Of a DNA stretch of 64,000 bases, positions 52,819 to 62,328 are shown in pieces. This DNA comes from JAAYGT01 sp050252075 (GTDB taxonomy: Bacteria; Pseudomonadota; Gammaproteobacteria; Burkholderiales; Burkholderiaceae_B): positions 15,063 through 79,062 of the forward strand of contig JBFWLP010000002.1 of the NCBI GenBank assembly GCA_050252075.1. Direction: 5' to 3'. Both the position numbers and the translations under genes were made by a program. The notes below the pieces were generated by a model, which was given only the letters and a program-made list of their open reading frames with translations, made no database searches and was not told where the DNA came from. The number at the start of each line of letters is the position of its first letter. Within the stretch, counting starts at the first letter, position 1.

Positions 52819-54888
52819 TTACCCCAGTGCACCGGCCAGGTACTGGTGCAAATTGAACGGTTTGCCACGCCCCTTGATCTTTACGTAAGTACCGTCGGGC
52901 AGCCCTTTCCAGGCAAGCTGGTTGTCACGCAATGCAAACGTGAAAGCCTCGTTGATGACGCGGCGCTTCAGGCGCTTGTCCAGAATGGGGAAACCTACCT
53001 CGACCCGCCTGAAAAAGTTCCGGTCCATCCAGTCGGCCGACGACAGATACACGGTTTCGGCGCCATTGTCGTAAAAATAAAACACCCGGGAATGTTCGAG
53101 AAACTGCCCGATAATGGAACGCACCTGTATGTTGTCGGAAAGCCCGGCCACCCCCGGGCGCAACGCACAGGCGCCGCGCACGATCAGGTCGACGCGCACC
53201 CCTGCCTGGCCGGCCTTGTAAAGCGCCTCGATGATAATGGGTTCGAGCAAGGAATTCATTTTCGCCATGATCCTGGCCTTCTTGCCCGCGCGGGCATTGG
53301 CCGTTTCCTGGCGAATACGACTGAGCATGGTTTCATGCAGGCTGAACGGCGACTGCAACAATTGCTTCAAAGGGCGACGCGCACCCAGACCGGTTAGCAG
53401 CGAGAAGATTTTGTCCATGTCTTCGCACATGACCTGATCGGCGGTGAGCAAGCCGAAATCGGTATACAGCCGGGCGGTGCGCGGGTGGTAGTTGCCGGTG
53501 CCCAAATGCCCGTACCGCCTTATGTGGCCGTCTTCCCGGCGCAGCACCAGAGCCATCTTGGCGTGCGTTTTATGGCCAACCACCCCGTAACTGACATGGG
53601 CGCCAACCTCTTCGAGCTTGGCCGCCCAGTTGATATTGGTTTGCTCGTCGAAGCGCGCCATGAGCTCGACCACCACGGTAACTTCCTTGCCGGCCTTGGC
53701 CGCCGCCAGCAGCAACCGCATGAGCTCGGAATCTTCACCGGTGCGGTAGATTGTCTGTTTGATGGCCACAACATTCGGATCGGTGGCCGCTGCGGTAAGA
53801 AAGTTCAGCACAGGCTGGAAAGCCTGGTAAGGATGGTGCAGCAAGTGGTCGCGCTGAGCAATCGCCTGGAACAGCGCTGCGGGATCGTTCGATATTTTGT
53901 CGAACGGTGCCGGCAACCGGGGTTTGTGCTCATCGAACACCAGGCCAGGACGAACCGCGATATTGCAGATCTGCATGAGTCGGGACAAATTCACCGGCCC
54001 GCTGACCCGATAGGTGTCGTGCGGCTGCAACAAGAACTCTTGCTGCAGGAAGACCTCGAGCTCGGGCGGCATGTGATGGTCGATTTCCAGGCGCACGGCG
54101 GCCCCGAAATTGCGCTGCGACAGCTCACCCTGCAAGGCTTGCCGCAAGTTCGTGATTTCTTCTTCGTCGACAAACAGATCACTGTTGCGGGTGACACGCC
54201 ACTGGTATACCCCCTTGACCTCCAGCCCCGGAAACAGCTCCCCCACAAAGGCGCTGATCATGGCGCTGAGCAAAATGAAACCGTGTTGCGCCCCGGCCAG
54301 ATCGGCAGGCACGCGAATGACGCGAGGCAAGGCGCGGGGCGCCTGCACAATGGCGATGGAAGCGCTGCGGCCGAATGCGTCCTGCCCCGACAGCGAGACT
54401 ATGAAGTTCAGGCTTTTGTTATACACCCGGGGAAAAGGATGGGCGGGATCCAGGCCGATGGGCGTGAGCAGCGGCATGACGTCGCGATGAAAGCCCTCTT
54501 CGACCCAGGCGCGCAACGGCTCGGACCACTCGGAAGGCTCCAGCAAGACAATGCCCTCGCCCCGCAAGCGCGGCAGCACGTCGTTCATGAGCAGATGATT
54601 CTGGCGATCGACCAGCACATGCGTTGCGCGTTGAACCTGCTGAAAGGCCTCTCCGGGAGTCATGCCGTCGGGGCGCACAACATTCGGGGTTTGCCGTTTC
54701 TGCTCTTTCAGACTTGAAATGCGTATTTCAAAGAACTCGTCGAGATTCGAGCTGACAATGCACAGATAGCGAAGCCGCTCCAGCAGCGGCGTAGAGCGAT
54801 TTTCGGCCATGGCCATGACTCGCTCATTGAACTTCAGCAAGGAAAGTTCACGATTCAGCAGGGTGGACTCACCCGATGACAACGCCAT
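52819..54888 (-). CDS. ppk: Polyphosphate kinase
   Basis: PPK1 reversibly polymerises the terminal phosphate of ATP into polyphosphate. The 689-residue protein opens LLNRELSLLKFNERVMAMA, with LRYLCIVSSNLDEFFEIR, VAIKQTIYRTGEDSELMRLL, and the two phospholipase-D-like histidine motifs in VVGHKTHAK and HLGTGNYHPRTARLYTD. The N, head and two C-terminal domains are complete. It is preceded by a Pho box and divergent from ppx. Confidence 0.98.
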   Translation of the reverse strand: MALSSGESTLLNRELSLLKFNERVMAMAENRSTPLLERLRYLCIVSSNLDEFFEIRISSLKEQKRQTPNVVRPDGMTPGEAFQQVQRATHVLVDRQNHLLMNDVLPRLRGEGIVLLEPSEWSEPLRAWVEEGFHRDVMPLLTPIGLDPAHPFPRVYNKSLNFIVSLSGQDAFGRSASIAIVQAPRALPRVIRVPADLAGAQHGFILLSAMISAFVGELFPGLEVKGVYQWRVTRNSDLFVDEEEITNLRQALQGELSQRNFGAAVRLEIDHHMPPELEVFLQQEFLLQPHDTYRVSGPVNLSRLMQICNIAVRPGLVFDEHKPRLPAPFDKISNDPAALFQAIAQRDHLLHHPYQAFQPVLNFLTAAATDPNVVAIKQTIYRTGEDSELMRLLLAAAKAGKEVTVVVELMARFDEQTNINWAAKLEEVGAHVSYGVVGHKTHAKMALVLRREDGHIRRYGHLGTGNYHPRTARLYTDFGLLTADQVMCEDMDKIFSLLTGLGARRPLKQLLQSPFSLHETMLSRIRQETANARAGKKARIMAKMNSLLEPIIIEALYKAGQAGVRVDLIVRGACALRPGVAGLSDNIQVRSIIGQFLEHSRVFYFYDNGAETVYLSSADWMDRNFFRRVEVGFPILDKRLKRRVINEAFTFALRDNQLAWKGLPDGTYVKIKGRGKPFNLHQYLAGALG

Positions 54889-54934
54889 GCATACACCTTA
54901 AAAAGTTAAAACCGAAGACAGGGGGCCAAGCTAC

Positions 54935-54968
54935 CTTTTACTGCATTTTTATGACATTTCTATGACAG
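54935..54968 (-). promoter_or_regulatory. Pho-box promoter of ppk
   Basis: On the minus strand CTGTCAT-AGAA-ATGTCAT (54968-54951) is a 7-4-7 PhoB repeat, followed after 10 nt by TAAAAG (54940-54935) as -10. The geometry is the same as at pstS, about 50 nt before the ppk start codon. Confidence 0.8.
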
Positions 54969-55033
54969 TCTAGCGGATTCCCTTTCGTTGCTGAATCCCC
55001 GGGCCCCGGCCAGCGCAGGCACCCATGTATCCG

Positions 55034-55039
55034 TATAAT
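55034..55039 (+). promoter_or_regulatory. -10 element of ppx
   Basis: A perfect TATAAT lies 28 nt before the ppx ATG. No good -35 element is found at the usual distance, so activation may need another factor. Confidence 0.35.
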
Positions 55040-55067
55040 TTCACCATCGCCATCTAGAAACTGAATC

Positions 55068-56561
55068 ATGGATCACCTACTTGCGGCCGTCGACCTCGGT
55101 TCCAACAGCTTTCGGCTTTCCATCGGACGGGTCGTGCAGCAAAACGGCGTGGCGCACATTTACGCCATAGACAAGCTTCGTGAATCCGTCCGGCTGGCGG
55201 CGGGCCTGGACGATAACCTGTGTCTGGACGAACCCGCAGTGCAGCGCGCTATTTCCGTACTGGAGCGGTTTGGCGAACGACTGCGCCACTTTCACCCCAA
55301 CAGCGTACGGGCCGTCGCCACGAACACCTTTCGGGTGGCACGCAATATCCCCGACATTCTGCCCCGTGCGGAAGCCGCGCTGGGTTTTCCCATCGAGGTT
55401 ATTTCAGGCCAGGAAGAAGCCCGCCTGATCTTCGCGGGCATCAGCAACGAACTACCCCCCTCGGACAACCGCCGGCTGATGATCGATATCGGTGGCGGCT
55501 CCACCGAGGTGATCATTGGCAAGGGGTTCAAGCCCCTGCACCTGAGTTCGCTTTTTATGGGCTGTGTCAGCTTTACCCGCCAGTTCTTCCCCGACGGCCA
55601 CATCACTGAAGAACGCATGCACCAGGCGATGGTGGCCGCGCGGCGCCAGTTCGAAGGCATCTCGCGTCAGTACCGGCGCACAGGCTGGCAAGAGGCCTAT
55701 GGCTCGTCGGGCACTGCGAAAGGTTTGATCGCCGTGCTGGAGCAAGGCGGTATGTCGCCGCGCGGCATTACCCTTGACGGCTTGCAAAAACTGGCCAGGA
55801 AACTCATACGCGATGGCCGCGTCATTCTGGAAGAATTGCCCGGCCTGAAATACGACCGCTCGCTGGTGCTGGCGGGCGGCCTGGCCATCATGACCGCCGC
55901 TTTCCAGGAACTGGGTATCAAGGTGATGCACGCGGGCGAAGGGGCACTGCGCGTCGGTGTGCTTTACGATCTGCTGGGCCGTGAATCATCGCACGATAAA
56001 CGCGAGGAAACAGTCAAACAATTCATGAAACGCTACCATGTCGACGCGCGGCAGGCCGAACGTGTCGAGCGGGTTGCCATGCAGCTGTTCAACCAGCTCA
56101 ACTTGCCCGAGAGCTTCGACAAAGACGAACTGGAACGCGGCCTGCGGTGGGCGGCGCGGTTGCACGAGGCGGGCATCAGCATCGCTCACGACGGCTACCA
56201 CAAACACAGCGCCTATATTCTTGAGCATGCCGACATGCCGGGATTTTCGCGTGTGGACCAAAAATTGCTGGCGCTGCTGGCCTTGGGACACAACGGCAAA
56301 CTAAGCAAAGTGAAGGCGGCGAACCCGCCCGAAACCACCTGGCTTACCGTTCTGTGCCTGCGTCTGGCCGTACTTCTGTTGCGCCGGCGCCAGGACATGA
56401 ACCGGGTGCCGCTGCAGCTTCAGGTGAAGGGTTCCACGTTCACGGTGCAAGTTGACGGGAACTGGCTGAAACAGAACCCGCTGTCCGATTACTCGCTACA
56501 GGCCGAGCAGCACGAATGGAAAAAATCGGGGTTCAGCCTGGTGGTCGACAACGACGCCTGA
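55068..56561 (+). CDS. ppx: Exopolyphosphatase (Ppx/GppA family)
   Basis: A 497-residue ASKHA-fold phosphatase that degrades polyphosphate from its ends (some members also hydrolyse pppGpp). The phosphate loops VDLGSNSFRLSIG (residues 7-19) and DIGGGSTEVIIG are visible, plus ISGQEEARLIFAGI and the HD-like C-terminal region with LHEAGISIAHDGYHKHSAYIL. Length and C-terminal domain fit Ppx rather than the short GppA form. Divergent from ppk, so synthesis and breakdown genes share one control region. Confidence 0.93.
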   Translation: MDHLLAAVDLGSNSFRLSIGRVVQQNGVAHIYAIDKLRESVRLAAGLDDNLCLDEPAVQRAISVLERFGERLRHFHPNSVRAVATNTFRVARNIPDILPRAEAALGFPIEVISGQEEARLIFAGISNELPPSDNRRLMIDIGGGSTEVIIGKGFKPLHLSSLFMGCVSFTRQFFPDGHITEERMHQAMVAARRQFEGISRQYRRTGWQEAYGSSGTAKGLIAVLEQGGMSPRGITLDGLQKLARKLIRDGRVILEELPGLKYDRSLVLAGGLAIMTAAFQELGIKVMHAGEGALRVGVLYDLLGRESSHDKREETVKQFMKRYHVDARQAERVERVAMQLFNQLNLPESFDKDELERGLRWAARLHEAGISIAHDGYHKHSAYILEHADMPGFSRVDQKLLALLALGHNGKLSKVKAANPPETTWLTVLCLRLAVLLLRRRQDMNRVPLQLQVKGSTFTVQVDGNWLKQNPLSDYSLQAEQHEWKKSGFSLVVDNDA

Positions 56562-56603
56562 CACCAGGAACACCACCCGACGGCCCTACGGAACGAGCGG
56601 CGG

Positions 56604-57386
56604 CTACAAACCAAAGTGGCGCCGGTAGCGGTTGTCCATGCACGTGACATCGAGCAGCACAGGAAAATCGGCGGTATTGAAGTCGGGATCCCAGGCGGGC
56701 TCACCGCAAATAACCGCCCCCAGCTTCAGGTATCCCTTGATAAGCGGCGGCACGCGAGCGGGAAGTTCGCTGTCCAGACGGTCGACCGGATAGCGATGAT
56801 GGGGTGTCAGACGTGGGATATCGGCACGCTGCGCCAGCACCTGGCCGGCCTGGCGCCACACCGCCGCCGCCGTCACGCCGTCGTCGCGCAAGCTGACGCT
56901 GGCACAACCCAGCACATGGCGAAAGCCAAACTGCTGCACCAGTTTCGCAATGCCCGACCACAACAGCATAATGACCGACCCGTTGCGGTAAGCCGAATGA
57001 GTGCATGACCGGCCAACCTCGACAATGCTGCTGTAAAGCGAGCCCAGACCGGACAGATCAAATTCCGACTCGGAGTAATAGCCGCCCGCTTTGACCGCAT
57101 TGGCCGGTGTCAGCAAGCGATACGTGCCCACCACCTGGTTGGTACCCAGTTCCTTCACCATAAGATGCTCGCACCAGGGGTCGAAGCGGTCGGCGTCGAT
57201 TCCGTTGGCATCGTCGGGAAACACGGCGTTCATTTCCTCGGTGAAGACGCGATACCGCAAACGCTGGATAGCCTCGAGTTCATCATCGGTGCGGGCGAGC
57301 CCGACTGCCAGGCCGGCGGGCTGGCCTTCGAGCCAATTTGCCCCAACCACTGGATGCTCAAGCTGAATACGAGCGATTTCTAACAT
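56604..57386 (-). CDS. olsB: Ornithine-acyl-ACP N-acyltransferase-like GNAT protein (OlsB family)
   Basis: A 260-residue protein of the hemolysin-like GNAT group. RLRYRVFTEEMNAVFPDD is the diagnostic motif, with GTYRLLTPANA, YYSESEFDLS and VEVGRSCTH following. OlsB attaches a 3-hydroxyacyl chain to ornithine, the first step of phosphate-free ornithine lipids. The start after GGAGGGG opens MLEIARIQ. No OlsA partner is adjacent, so the function is inferred from the family. It stands next to ppx, ppk and pst. Confidence 0.72.
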   Translation of the reverse strand: MLEIARIQLEHPVVGANWLEGQPAGLAVGLARTDDELEAIQRLRYRVFTEEMNAVFPDDANGIDADRFDPWCEHLMVKELGTNQVVGTYRLLTPANAVKAGGYYSESEFDLSGLGSLYSSIVEVGRSCTHSAYRNGSVIMLLWSGIAKLVQQFGFRHVLGCASVSLRDDGVTAAAVWRQAGQVLAQRADIPRLTPHHRYPVDRLDSELPARVPPLIKGYLKLGAVICGEPAWDPDFNTADFPVLLDVTCMDNRYRRHFGL

Positions 57387-57450
57387 GCATGCCCCTCCGG
57401 TAAGTGGGTGCATTGTGCGCCGGGAATGTTGCAGCAAATTGATGGCTACA

Positions 57451-58797
57451 TTACACGCTTGTTAAATCAACGGCAAGCAGCTCCTCGATACCTTCGTGCA
57501 CCAGGGTTTCGTTCTCGGCCTCGACCATCAGGCGCAGTTTGGGTTCGGTACCGGAAGCCCGTATCAACACCCTGCCCCGCCCCGCCAGCCGGGCCTCGAC
57601 AGCCCGCGTAGCCTGTGTGAGGCCCGGATGGTTTTTCCAGTCGAGCCCCGCGCTGAGCGGCACGTTCACCATCTTCTGGGGATACATCTTCAGCTCGGCG
57701 ACCAAGGCGTCGAGACTGCGACCGCTGCGTATCATGGCCGTGAGCACCTGCAAGGCGGCCACAATGCCGTCACCGGTGGTGTGCCGGTCGAGACATAACA
57801 GGTGGCCGGAGCTTTCCCCGCCAAACTGCCAGCCGCGGGACAACAGGCTTTCAAGCACGTAACGGTCGCCCACGTTGGCGCGCACGAACTCCACCCCTAT
57901 GGCCTGCATCTGCTTTTCAAAGCCGAAGTTGGTCATCAGTGTTCCAACCACGCCGGGAACATCACCCTGCGTCATGCGATCCCGCACAATGGCATAAAGC
58001 AATTCGTCGCCGTTGTACAACCGGCCGTCGCCGTCGACCATCTGCAGGCGGTCGGCATCGCCATCCAGAGCGATACCGATATCGGCACCCCGCCGTTTCA
58101 CCTCGGCAAGCAAGGTTTCCGGATGCATGGCCCCGACACCGTCGTTGATGTTGAAACCATCGGGCTCGCACCCGATGGCCGTAACCTCGGCACCCAGCTC
58201 GCGAAAAACCTGAGGGGCAATATGATAGGCCGCTCCGTGAGCGGCATCGACCACAATGGACAGGCCAAGCAGGTCGAGTGTGCCGGGGAAGGTACTTTTG
58301 CAAAACTCAATGTAACGCCCCGCCGCATCATCGATCCGCCGGGCTCTGCCCAGCGCTTCCGATGACACGCAAGCCATGGGGCCGTCAATTGCGGCCTCGA
58401 TTTCTTCTTCAATGTCATCGGGCAACTTCATGCCCTGCCCCGAAAAGAACTTGATGCCGTTGTCCTGGTACGGATTATGGGACGCACTGATGACGATGCC
58501 GGCAACCAGTCGTAATGCCCGGGTAAGATGTGCGACGGCCGGCGTGGGAACCGGCCCGGCCAGCAGAACATCGACACCGGCCGACGACAGCCCGGCTTCA
58601 AGCGCCGATTCGAGCATATAGCCGGAAATGCGGGTGTCCTTTCCAATCACAACCGCCGGACGCCCCCGGCCCGGAAACTTGCGAGTCAGCACTTTGCCGG
58701 CGGCATACCCCAACCGAAGTGCGAACTCGGCATTGATGGTGCTGCCACCCACCAGCCCGCGTATACCGTCGGTGCCAAAATACTTGCGCTTAGCCAT
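57451..58797 (-). CDS. glmM: Phosphoglucosamine mutase
   Basis: GlmM interconverts glucosamine-6-phosphate and glucosamine-1-phosphate for peptidoglycan and LPS. The 448-residue protein opens KYFGTDGIRG, has the phosphoserine at Ser106 in ISASHNP, the metal loop LDGDADR, and the sugar-binding GGESSGH, with the C-terminal phosphate site RASGTEPKLR. The start opens MAKRKYF and overlaps the folP stop by 8 bp. The folP-glmM pair is conserved in proteobacteria. Confidence 0.98.
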   Translation of the reverse strand: MAKRKYFGTDGIRGLVGGSTINAEFALRLGYAAGKVLTRKFPGRGRPAVVIGKDTRISGYMLESALEAGLSSAGVDVLLAGPVPTPAVAHLTRALRLVAGIVISASHNPYQDNGIKFFSGQGMKLPDDIEEEIEAAIDGPMACVSSEALGRARRIDDAAGRYIEFCKSTFPGTLDLLGLSIVVDAAHGAAYHIAPQVFRELGAEVTAIGCEPDGFNINDGVGAMHPETLLAEVKRRGADIGIALDGDADRLQMVDGDGRLYNGDELLYAIVRDRMTQGDVPGVVGTLMTNFGFEKQMQAIGVEFVRANVGDRYVLESLLSRGWQFGGESSGHLLCLDRHTTGDGIVAALQVLTAMIRSGRSLDALVAELKMYPQKMVNVPLSAGLDWKNHPGLTQATRAVEARLAGRGRVLIRASGTEPKLRLMVEAENETLVHEGIEELLAVDLTSV

Positions 58798-59632
58798 CGC
58801 GGCCTCCTTGTTGAACGGCTGCCCAGACACGCAGGGCATCCACTGTTTCTTCGACATCGTGCACACGAACAATGGCCGCCCCCCGGGCAACGCCCGCCAG
58901 CGCGGCGGCCAGGCTTCCCGAGAGCCGGCCTTTGGGATCCTTGTTGACGATATGCCCGATCATGGATTTGCGCGATACGCCGATAAGCCAGGGCAGACCG
59001 TCGATGGCCATGGAGGGGAAGTCGCGCAACAGCTGATAATTTTGCTCAGGCGTTTTACCGAAGCCTAATCCGGGATCCAGCACGATACGCTCGGACCCCA
59101 CACCGGCCGTGCGCAACACGGCCACCCGCTCACTCAGGAAACGACCGACCTGGGCCATGACATCGCCGTGCATGGGAGCCTGCTGCATGGTTTTCGGTTC
59201 GCCTTGCATGTGCATGACACACACACCACAGGAGTAACCGGCCACCGCATCCACCGCGCCGGGAAGCCGCAAGCCATAAATGTCGTTGATCATGTCGGCG
59301 CCGGCGTCGAGCGCGGCACGCATGACGTCGGGCTTGAACGTATCGACGGACAGCGGCACTCCCAGGCCTTGCAAATGACGGATAACCGGCACGACCCGGC
59401 GCAGTTCCTCGTGGACCGGAACCGGCTCGGCTCCCGGGCGCGTGGACTCGCCGCCGATGTCCAGAATGTCGGCACCCTGCTCAACCAGTTTCTGCGCATG
59501 GGCAATGGCCTGGTCGGTGGCAAAATGCTCCGCTCCGTCGGAAAAAGAGTCGGGCGTAACGTTGACGATGCCCATGACAAGCGGGCGCTCAAGTTCAAGC
59601 CTGAAGCGCCCGCAAAGGAAAGTAGATTTCAT
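58790..59632 (-). CDS. folP: Dihydropteroate synthase
   Basis: FolP joins p-aminobenzoate to dihydropterin pyrophosphate in folate synthesis and is the sulfonamide target. The 280-residue barrel has VMGIVNVTPDSFSDGA, DIGGESTRPGA, INDIYGL, LDPGLGFGKT, GVSRKSMIG and the final RVHDVEE. The ATG opening MKSTFLCG is preferred over a TTG two codons upstream. It lies 31 nt after ftsH on the minus strand. Confidence 0.98.
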   Translation of the reverse strand: MKSTFLCGRFRLELERPLVMGIVNVTPDSFSDGAEHFATDQAIAHAQKLVEQGADILDIGGESTRPGAEPVPVHEELRRVVPVIRHLQGLGVPLSVDTFKPDVMRAALDAGADMINDIYGLRLPGAVDAVAGYSCGVCVMHMQGEPKTMQQAPMHGDVMAQVGRFLSERVAVLRTAGVGSERIVLDPGLGFGKTPEQNYQLLRDFPSMAIDGLPWLIGVSRKSMIGHIVNKDPKGRLSGSLAAALAGVARGAAIVRVHDVEETVDALRVWAAVQQGGRDG

Positions 59633-59663
59633 AGGCAAAAATTGCCGAAAACCGGTTGAACTG

Positions 59664-61565
59664 CTAGACCGGCGTTGCTGCCGTACTGTCGCCCGTTGAT
59701 GCTACGCCACTGGGGGGCGTGTTGCTGGGAGGCGAATCGTTGGTTGAGGGAGGACGTGGAGCACGCGGCGGACGACCCTCCATGATGTCGTTGATCTGCT
59801 CGGCATCGATGGTTTCCCATTCCAGCAAGGCGGACGTCATGGCTTCCATCTTGTCGCGGTTGTCTTCGATGAGCTTGCGGGCAATGCTGTATTGCTGGTC
59901 GATGATCGCACGGATTTCCTGATCGACCTTCTGCATGGTGGCCTCGGAGACGTGCGTGGTTTTCGTAACGCTGCGCCCCAGGAACACTTCACCCTCGTTC
60001 TCGGCATACACCACCGGGCCCAGGGTTTCCGTCATGCCGTAGCGCGTGACGATATCGCGGGCAATTGCGGTGGCCCGCTCGAAATCGTTCGAAGCACCGG
60101 TGGTCATCTGGTGCATGAAGACCTCTTCGGCGATACGCCCGCCGAAGAGCACGGCAATGGTGTTCAGCAGGCGCTCTTTATCCATGCTGTAGCGGTCGCT
60201 TTCAGGCAACTGCATGGTGACGCCCAGCGCACGCCCGCGCGGAATGATGGTGACCTTGTGCACCGGATCGGTTTTCGGCAGCAGCCGCGCCACCAGGGCG
60301 TGACCCGCCTCGTGATAGGCCGTATTGCGACGTTCTTCTTCGGGCATGATGAGCGAACGGCGCTCGGCACCCATGATGATTTTGTCCTTGGCTTTTTCGA
60401 AGTCGCTCATTTCGACCGTGCGGCCGTTACGGCGCGCCGCGAACAGGGCGGACTCGTTGACCAGATTGGCCAGATCAGCCCCCGAAAACCCGGGTGTGCC
60501 GCGCGCCAGCACGGTGGCGTCGACATCGGTACCCAAAGGCACCTTGCGCATGTGCACCTTGAGAATCTGCTCGCGGCCACGGATATCGGGCAACGGCACC
60601 ACCACCTGCCGGTCAAAGCGACCGGGGCGCAGCAGGGCCGGGTCGAGAACGTCGGGCCGGTTGGTGGCCGCAATGACCAGAACACCCTGCCCGGTTTCAA
60701 AACCATCCATCTCGACCAGCAACTGGTTCAGCGTTTGTTCACGCTCGTCGTTGCCGCCGCCCAGGCCGGCGCCGCGCTGACGGCCCACCGCATCGATTTC
60801 GTCGATAAAGATGATGCACGGCGCCTGCTTCTTGGCATTCTCGAACATGTCGCGCACACGAGCGGCACCCACACCCACGAACATTTCAACGAAATCGGAC
60901 CCCGAAATGCTGAAGAACGGCACCTTGGCCTCGCCCGCAATGGCCTTGGCCAGCAGGGTTTTACCCGTACCAGGCGAGCCGACCATAAGCACACCACGCG
61001 GGATACGCCCGCCCAGACGCTGGAATTTGGTAGGGTCGCGCAGAAAATCGACCAGTTCCTGAACGTCTTCCTTGGCTTCGTCGCACCCGGCGACATCGAC
61101 AAACGTAATGTTATTGGTGTTTTCATCGAGCATGCGGGCACGCGACTTGCCGAAGCTGAACGCCCCGCCCTTGCCGCCGCCCTGCATCTGGCGCATGAAG
61201 AAGATCCAGACCCCGATCAGCAACAGCATGGGGAACCAGGAAATGAAAATGCTGGTCAGGAACGAGGGCTCTTCACGGGCCTTGCCCGATACCTGCACCC
61301 CTGACTTGACCAGTTCGGGCACCATCCAGAGATCGCCCGGCGAGGTTAGCGTGTACGGACGGCCTGCATCGGGCGTTACATACAGCGTGTCGCCCTGGAT
61401 GTCGACTTTGCTGATGCGCCCCGCACGTGCGTCATCCATGAATTGTGTATAAGTCACACCCTCGGATGTGGTGGGGCGCCCGTCGAACTGTTTGAATACA
61501 GTGAACAGCACCAGCGCAATCACCATCCAGATGGCAACTTTTGAAAACGAGTTGTTCAAAGCCAA
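59664..61565 (-). CDS. ftsH: ATP-dependent zinc metalloprotease FtsH
   Basis: The 633-residue inner-membrane AAA+ protease has two N-terminal helices (around residues 9-26 and 102-124), Walker A GSPGTGKT at 196-203, Walker B IIFIDEIDAVG, the SRH arginine finger region NRPDVLDPALLRPGRFDRQ, and zinc site HEAGH at 418-422. It degrades misfolded membrane proteins and regulators such as LpxC and sigma32. The C-terminal 35 residues are a proline, serine and threonine-rich tail. A promoter and rlmE lie upstream. Confidence 0.99.
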   Translation of the reverse strand: MALNNSFSKVAIWMVIALVLFTVFKQFDGRPTTSEGVTYTQFMDDARAGRISKVDIQGDTLYVTPDAGRPYTLTSPGDLWMVPELVKSGVQVSGKAREEPSFLTSIFISWFPMLLLIGVWIFFMRQMQGGGKGGAFSFGKSRARMLDENTNNITFVDVAGCDEAKEDVQELVDFLRDPTKFQRLGGRIPRGVLMVGSPGTGKTLLAKAIAGEAKVPFFSISGSDFVEMFVGVGAARVRDMFENAKKQAPCIIFIDEIDAVGRQRGAGLGGGNDEREQTLNQLLVEMDGFETGQGVLVIAATNRPDVLDPALLRPGRFDRQVVVPLPDIRGREQILKVHMRKVPLGTDVDATVLARGTPGFSGADLANLVNESALFAARRNGRTVEMSDFEKAKDKIIMGAERRSLIMPEEERRNTAYHEAGHALVARLLPKTDPVHKVTIIPRGRALGVTMQLPESDRYSMDKERLLNTIAVLFGGRIAEEVFMHQMTTGASNDFERATAIARDIVTRYGMTETLGPVVYAENEGEVFLGRSVTKTTHVSEATMQKVDQEIRAIIDQQYSIARKLIEDNRDKMEAMTSALLEWETIDAEQINDIMEGRPPRAPRPPSTNDSPPSNTPPSGVASTGDSTAATPV

Positions 61566-61636
61566 CCTCCTACATATAACCCGCGCCTGCCGGATACAGA
61601 GCCACGCCTGACCACCGGCAGCAAAATAATTAATTC

Positions 61637-61665
61637 ATTCTACCCGATCGCAACACCCCTGTAAT
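61637..61665 (-). promoter_or_regulatory. Promoter between rlmE and ftsH
   Basis: On the minus strand ATTACA (61665-61660), a 17-nt spacer and TAGAAT (61642-61637) lie in the 110-nt gap, allowing ftsH expression independent of rlmE. I found no sigma32-type (CTTGAA) element. Confidence 0.5.
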
Positions 61666-61675
61666 GGGATAACCC

Positions 61676-62311
61676 TTATGGCTTAAGGCGACGCGCCACT
61701 AAAAATGTTTCAGAGGATTTATCGCGCGAAGCTTTGGGTTTGCGTTCGACAACCCGCTGAAAGTGCCGTTTGAAGGTTTCCACGATCTGGGAGAACCCGC
61801 TGCCGTGAAACGCCTTGACGACAAGAGCTCCGTCGGGCTTCAGGTGTCGAGTGGCGAAATCAAGCGCCAGATCGCACACATGCTGAATTCTAGCTGAATC
61901 TGCAGAACTTACACCGGACAAGTTGGGGGCCATGTCGGAAATGACAAGATCAACCGGCATCCCCTGAAGGTGCTCCCGCAGGATTTCCAGTACGCTGTCT
62001 TCGCGAAAATCGCCCTGGATGAACTCCACACCCGCGACCGGCTCCATGGGAAGCATATCCAGTGCGATAATACGCCCCTGAACAACGCCACCGGGGCCCG
62101 CCAGCCGCTCACGCAACACCTGGGACCAGCTTCCCGGCGCGCTTCCCAGATCAACAACCACATCTCCCGGACGAAGCAGTTTTTCGACATCCAGTATCTC
62201 GATCAGCTTGAACGCCGCCCTGGCCCGATAGCCTTTTTGTTGCGCCATTTTGACGTAGGGATCATTGATATGTTGCTGAACCCACTCTTTTGAGAATTTT
62301 TTCTTGGCCAT
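61676..62311 (-). CDS. rlmE: 23S rRNA 2'-O-ribose U2552 methyltransferase
   Basis: The 211-residue RlmE (RrmJ/FtsJ) methylates the A-loop of 23S rRNA. It opens KKFSKEWVQQHINDPYVKMAQQKGYRARAAFKL-type sequence with the conserved YRSRAAYKL-like region, then the SAM loop DLGSAPGSWSQVL and the catalytic KDKE tetrad positions, including Asp in SDMAPNLSG and Lys in VVKAFHGSG. It precedes ftsH as in E. coli and is divergent from yhbY with only 17 nt between start codons. Confidence 0.97.
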   Translation of the reverse strand: MAKKKFSKEWVQQHINDPYVKMAQQKGYRARAAFKLIEILDVEKLLRPGDVVVDLGSAPGSWSQVLRERLAGPGGVVQGRIIALDMLPMEPVAGVEFIQGDFREDSVLEILREHLQGMPVDLVISDMAPNLSGVSSADSARIQHVCDLALDFATRHLKPDGALVVKAFHGSGFSQIVETFKRHFQRVVERKPKASRDKSSETFLVARRLKP

Positions 62312-62328
62312 TCCCGTACAATCTCATT

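Noticed and set aside
59892..61304. 470-codon plus-strand frame antisense to ftsH, and similar frames opposite ppk (53485-54717) and the acyl-CoA synthetase (44440-45531)
   Set aside because: All mirror well-supported genes and show the His, Arg and Gln-rich composition of shadow frames.
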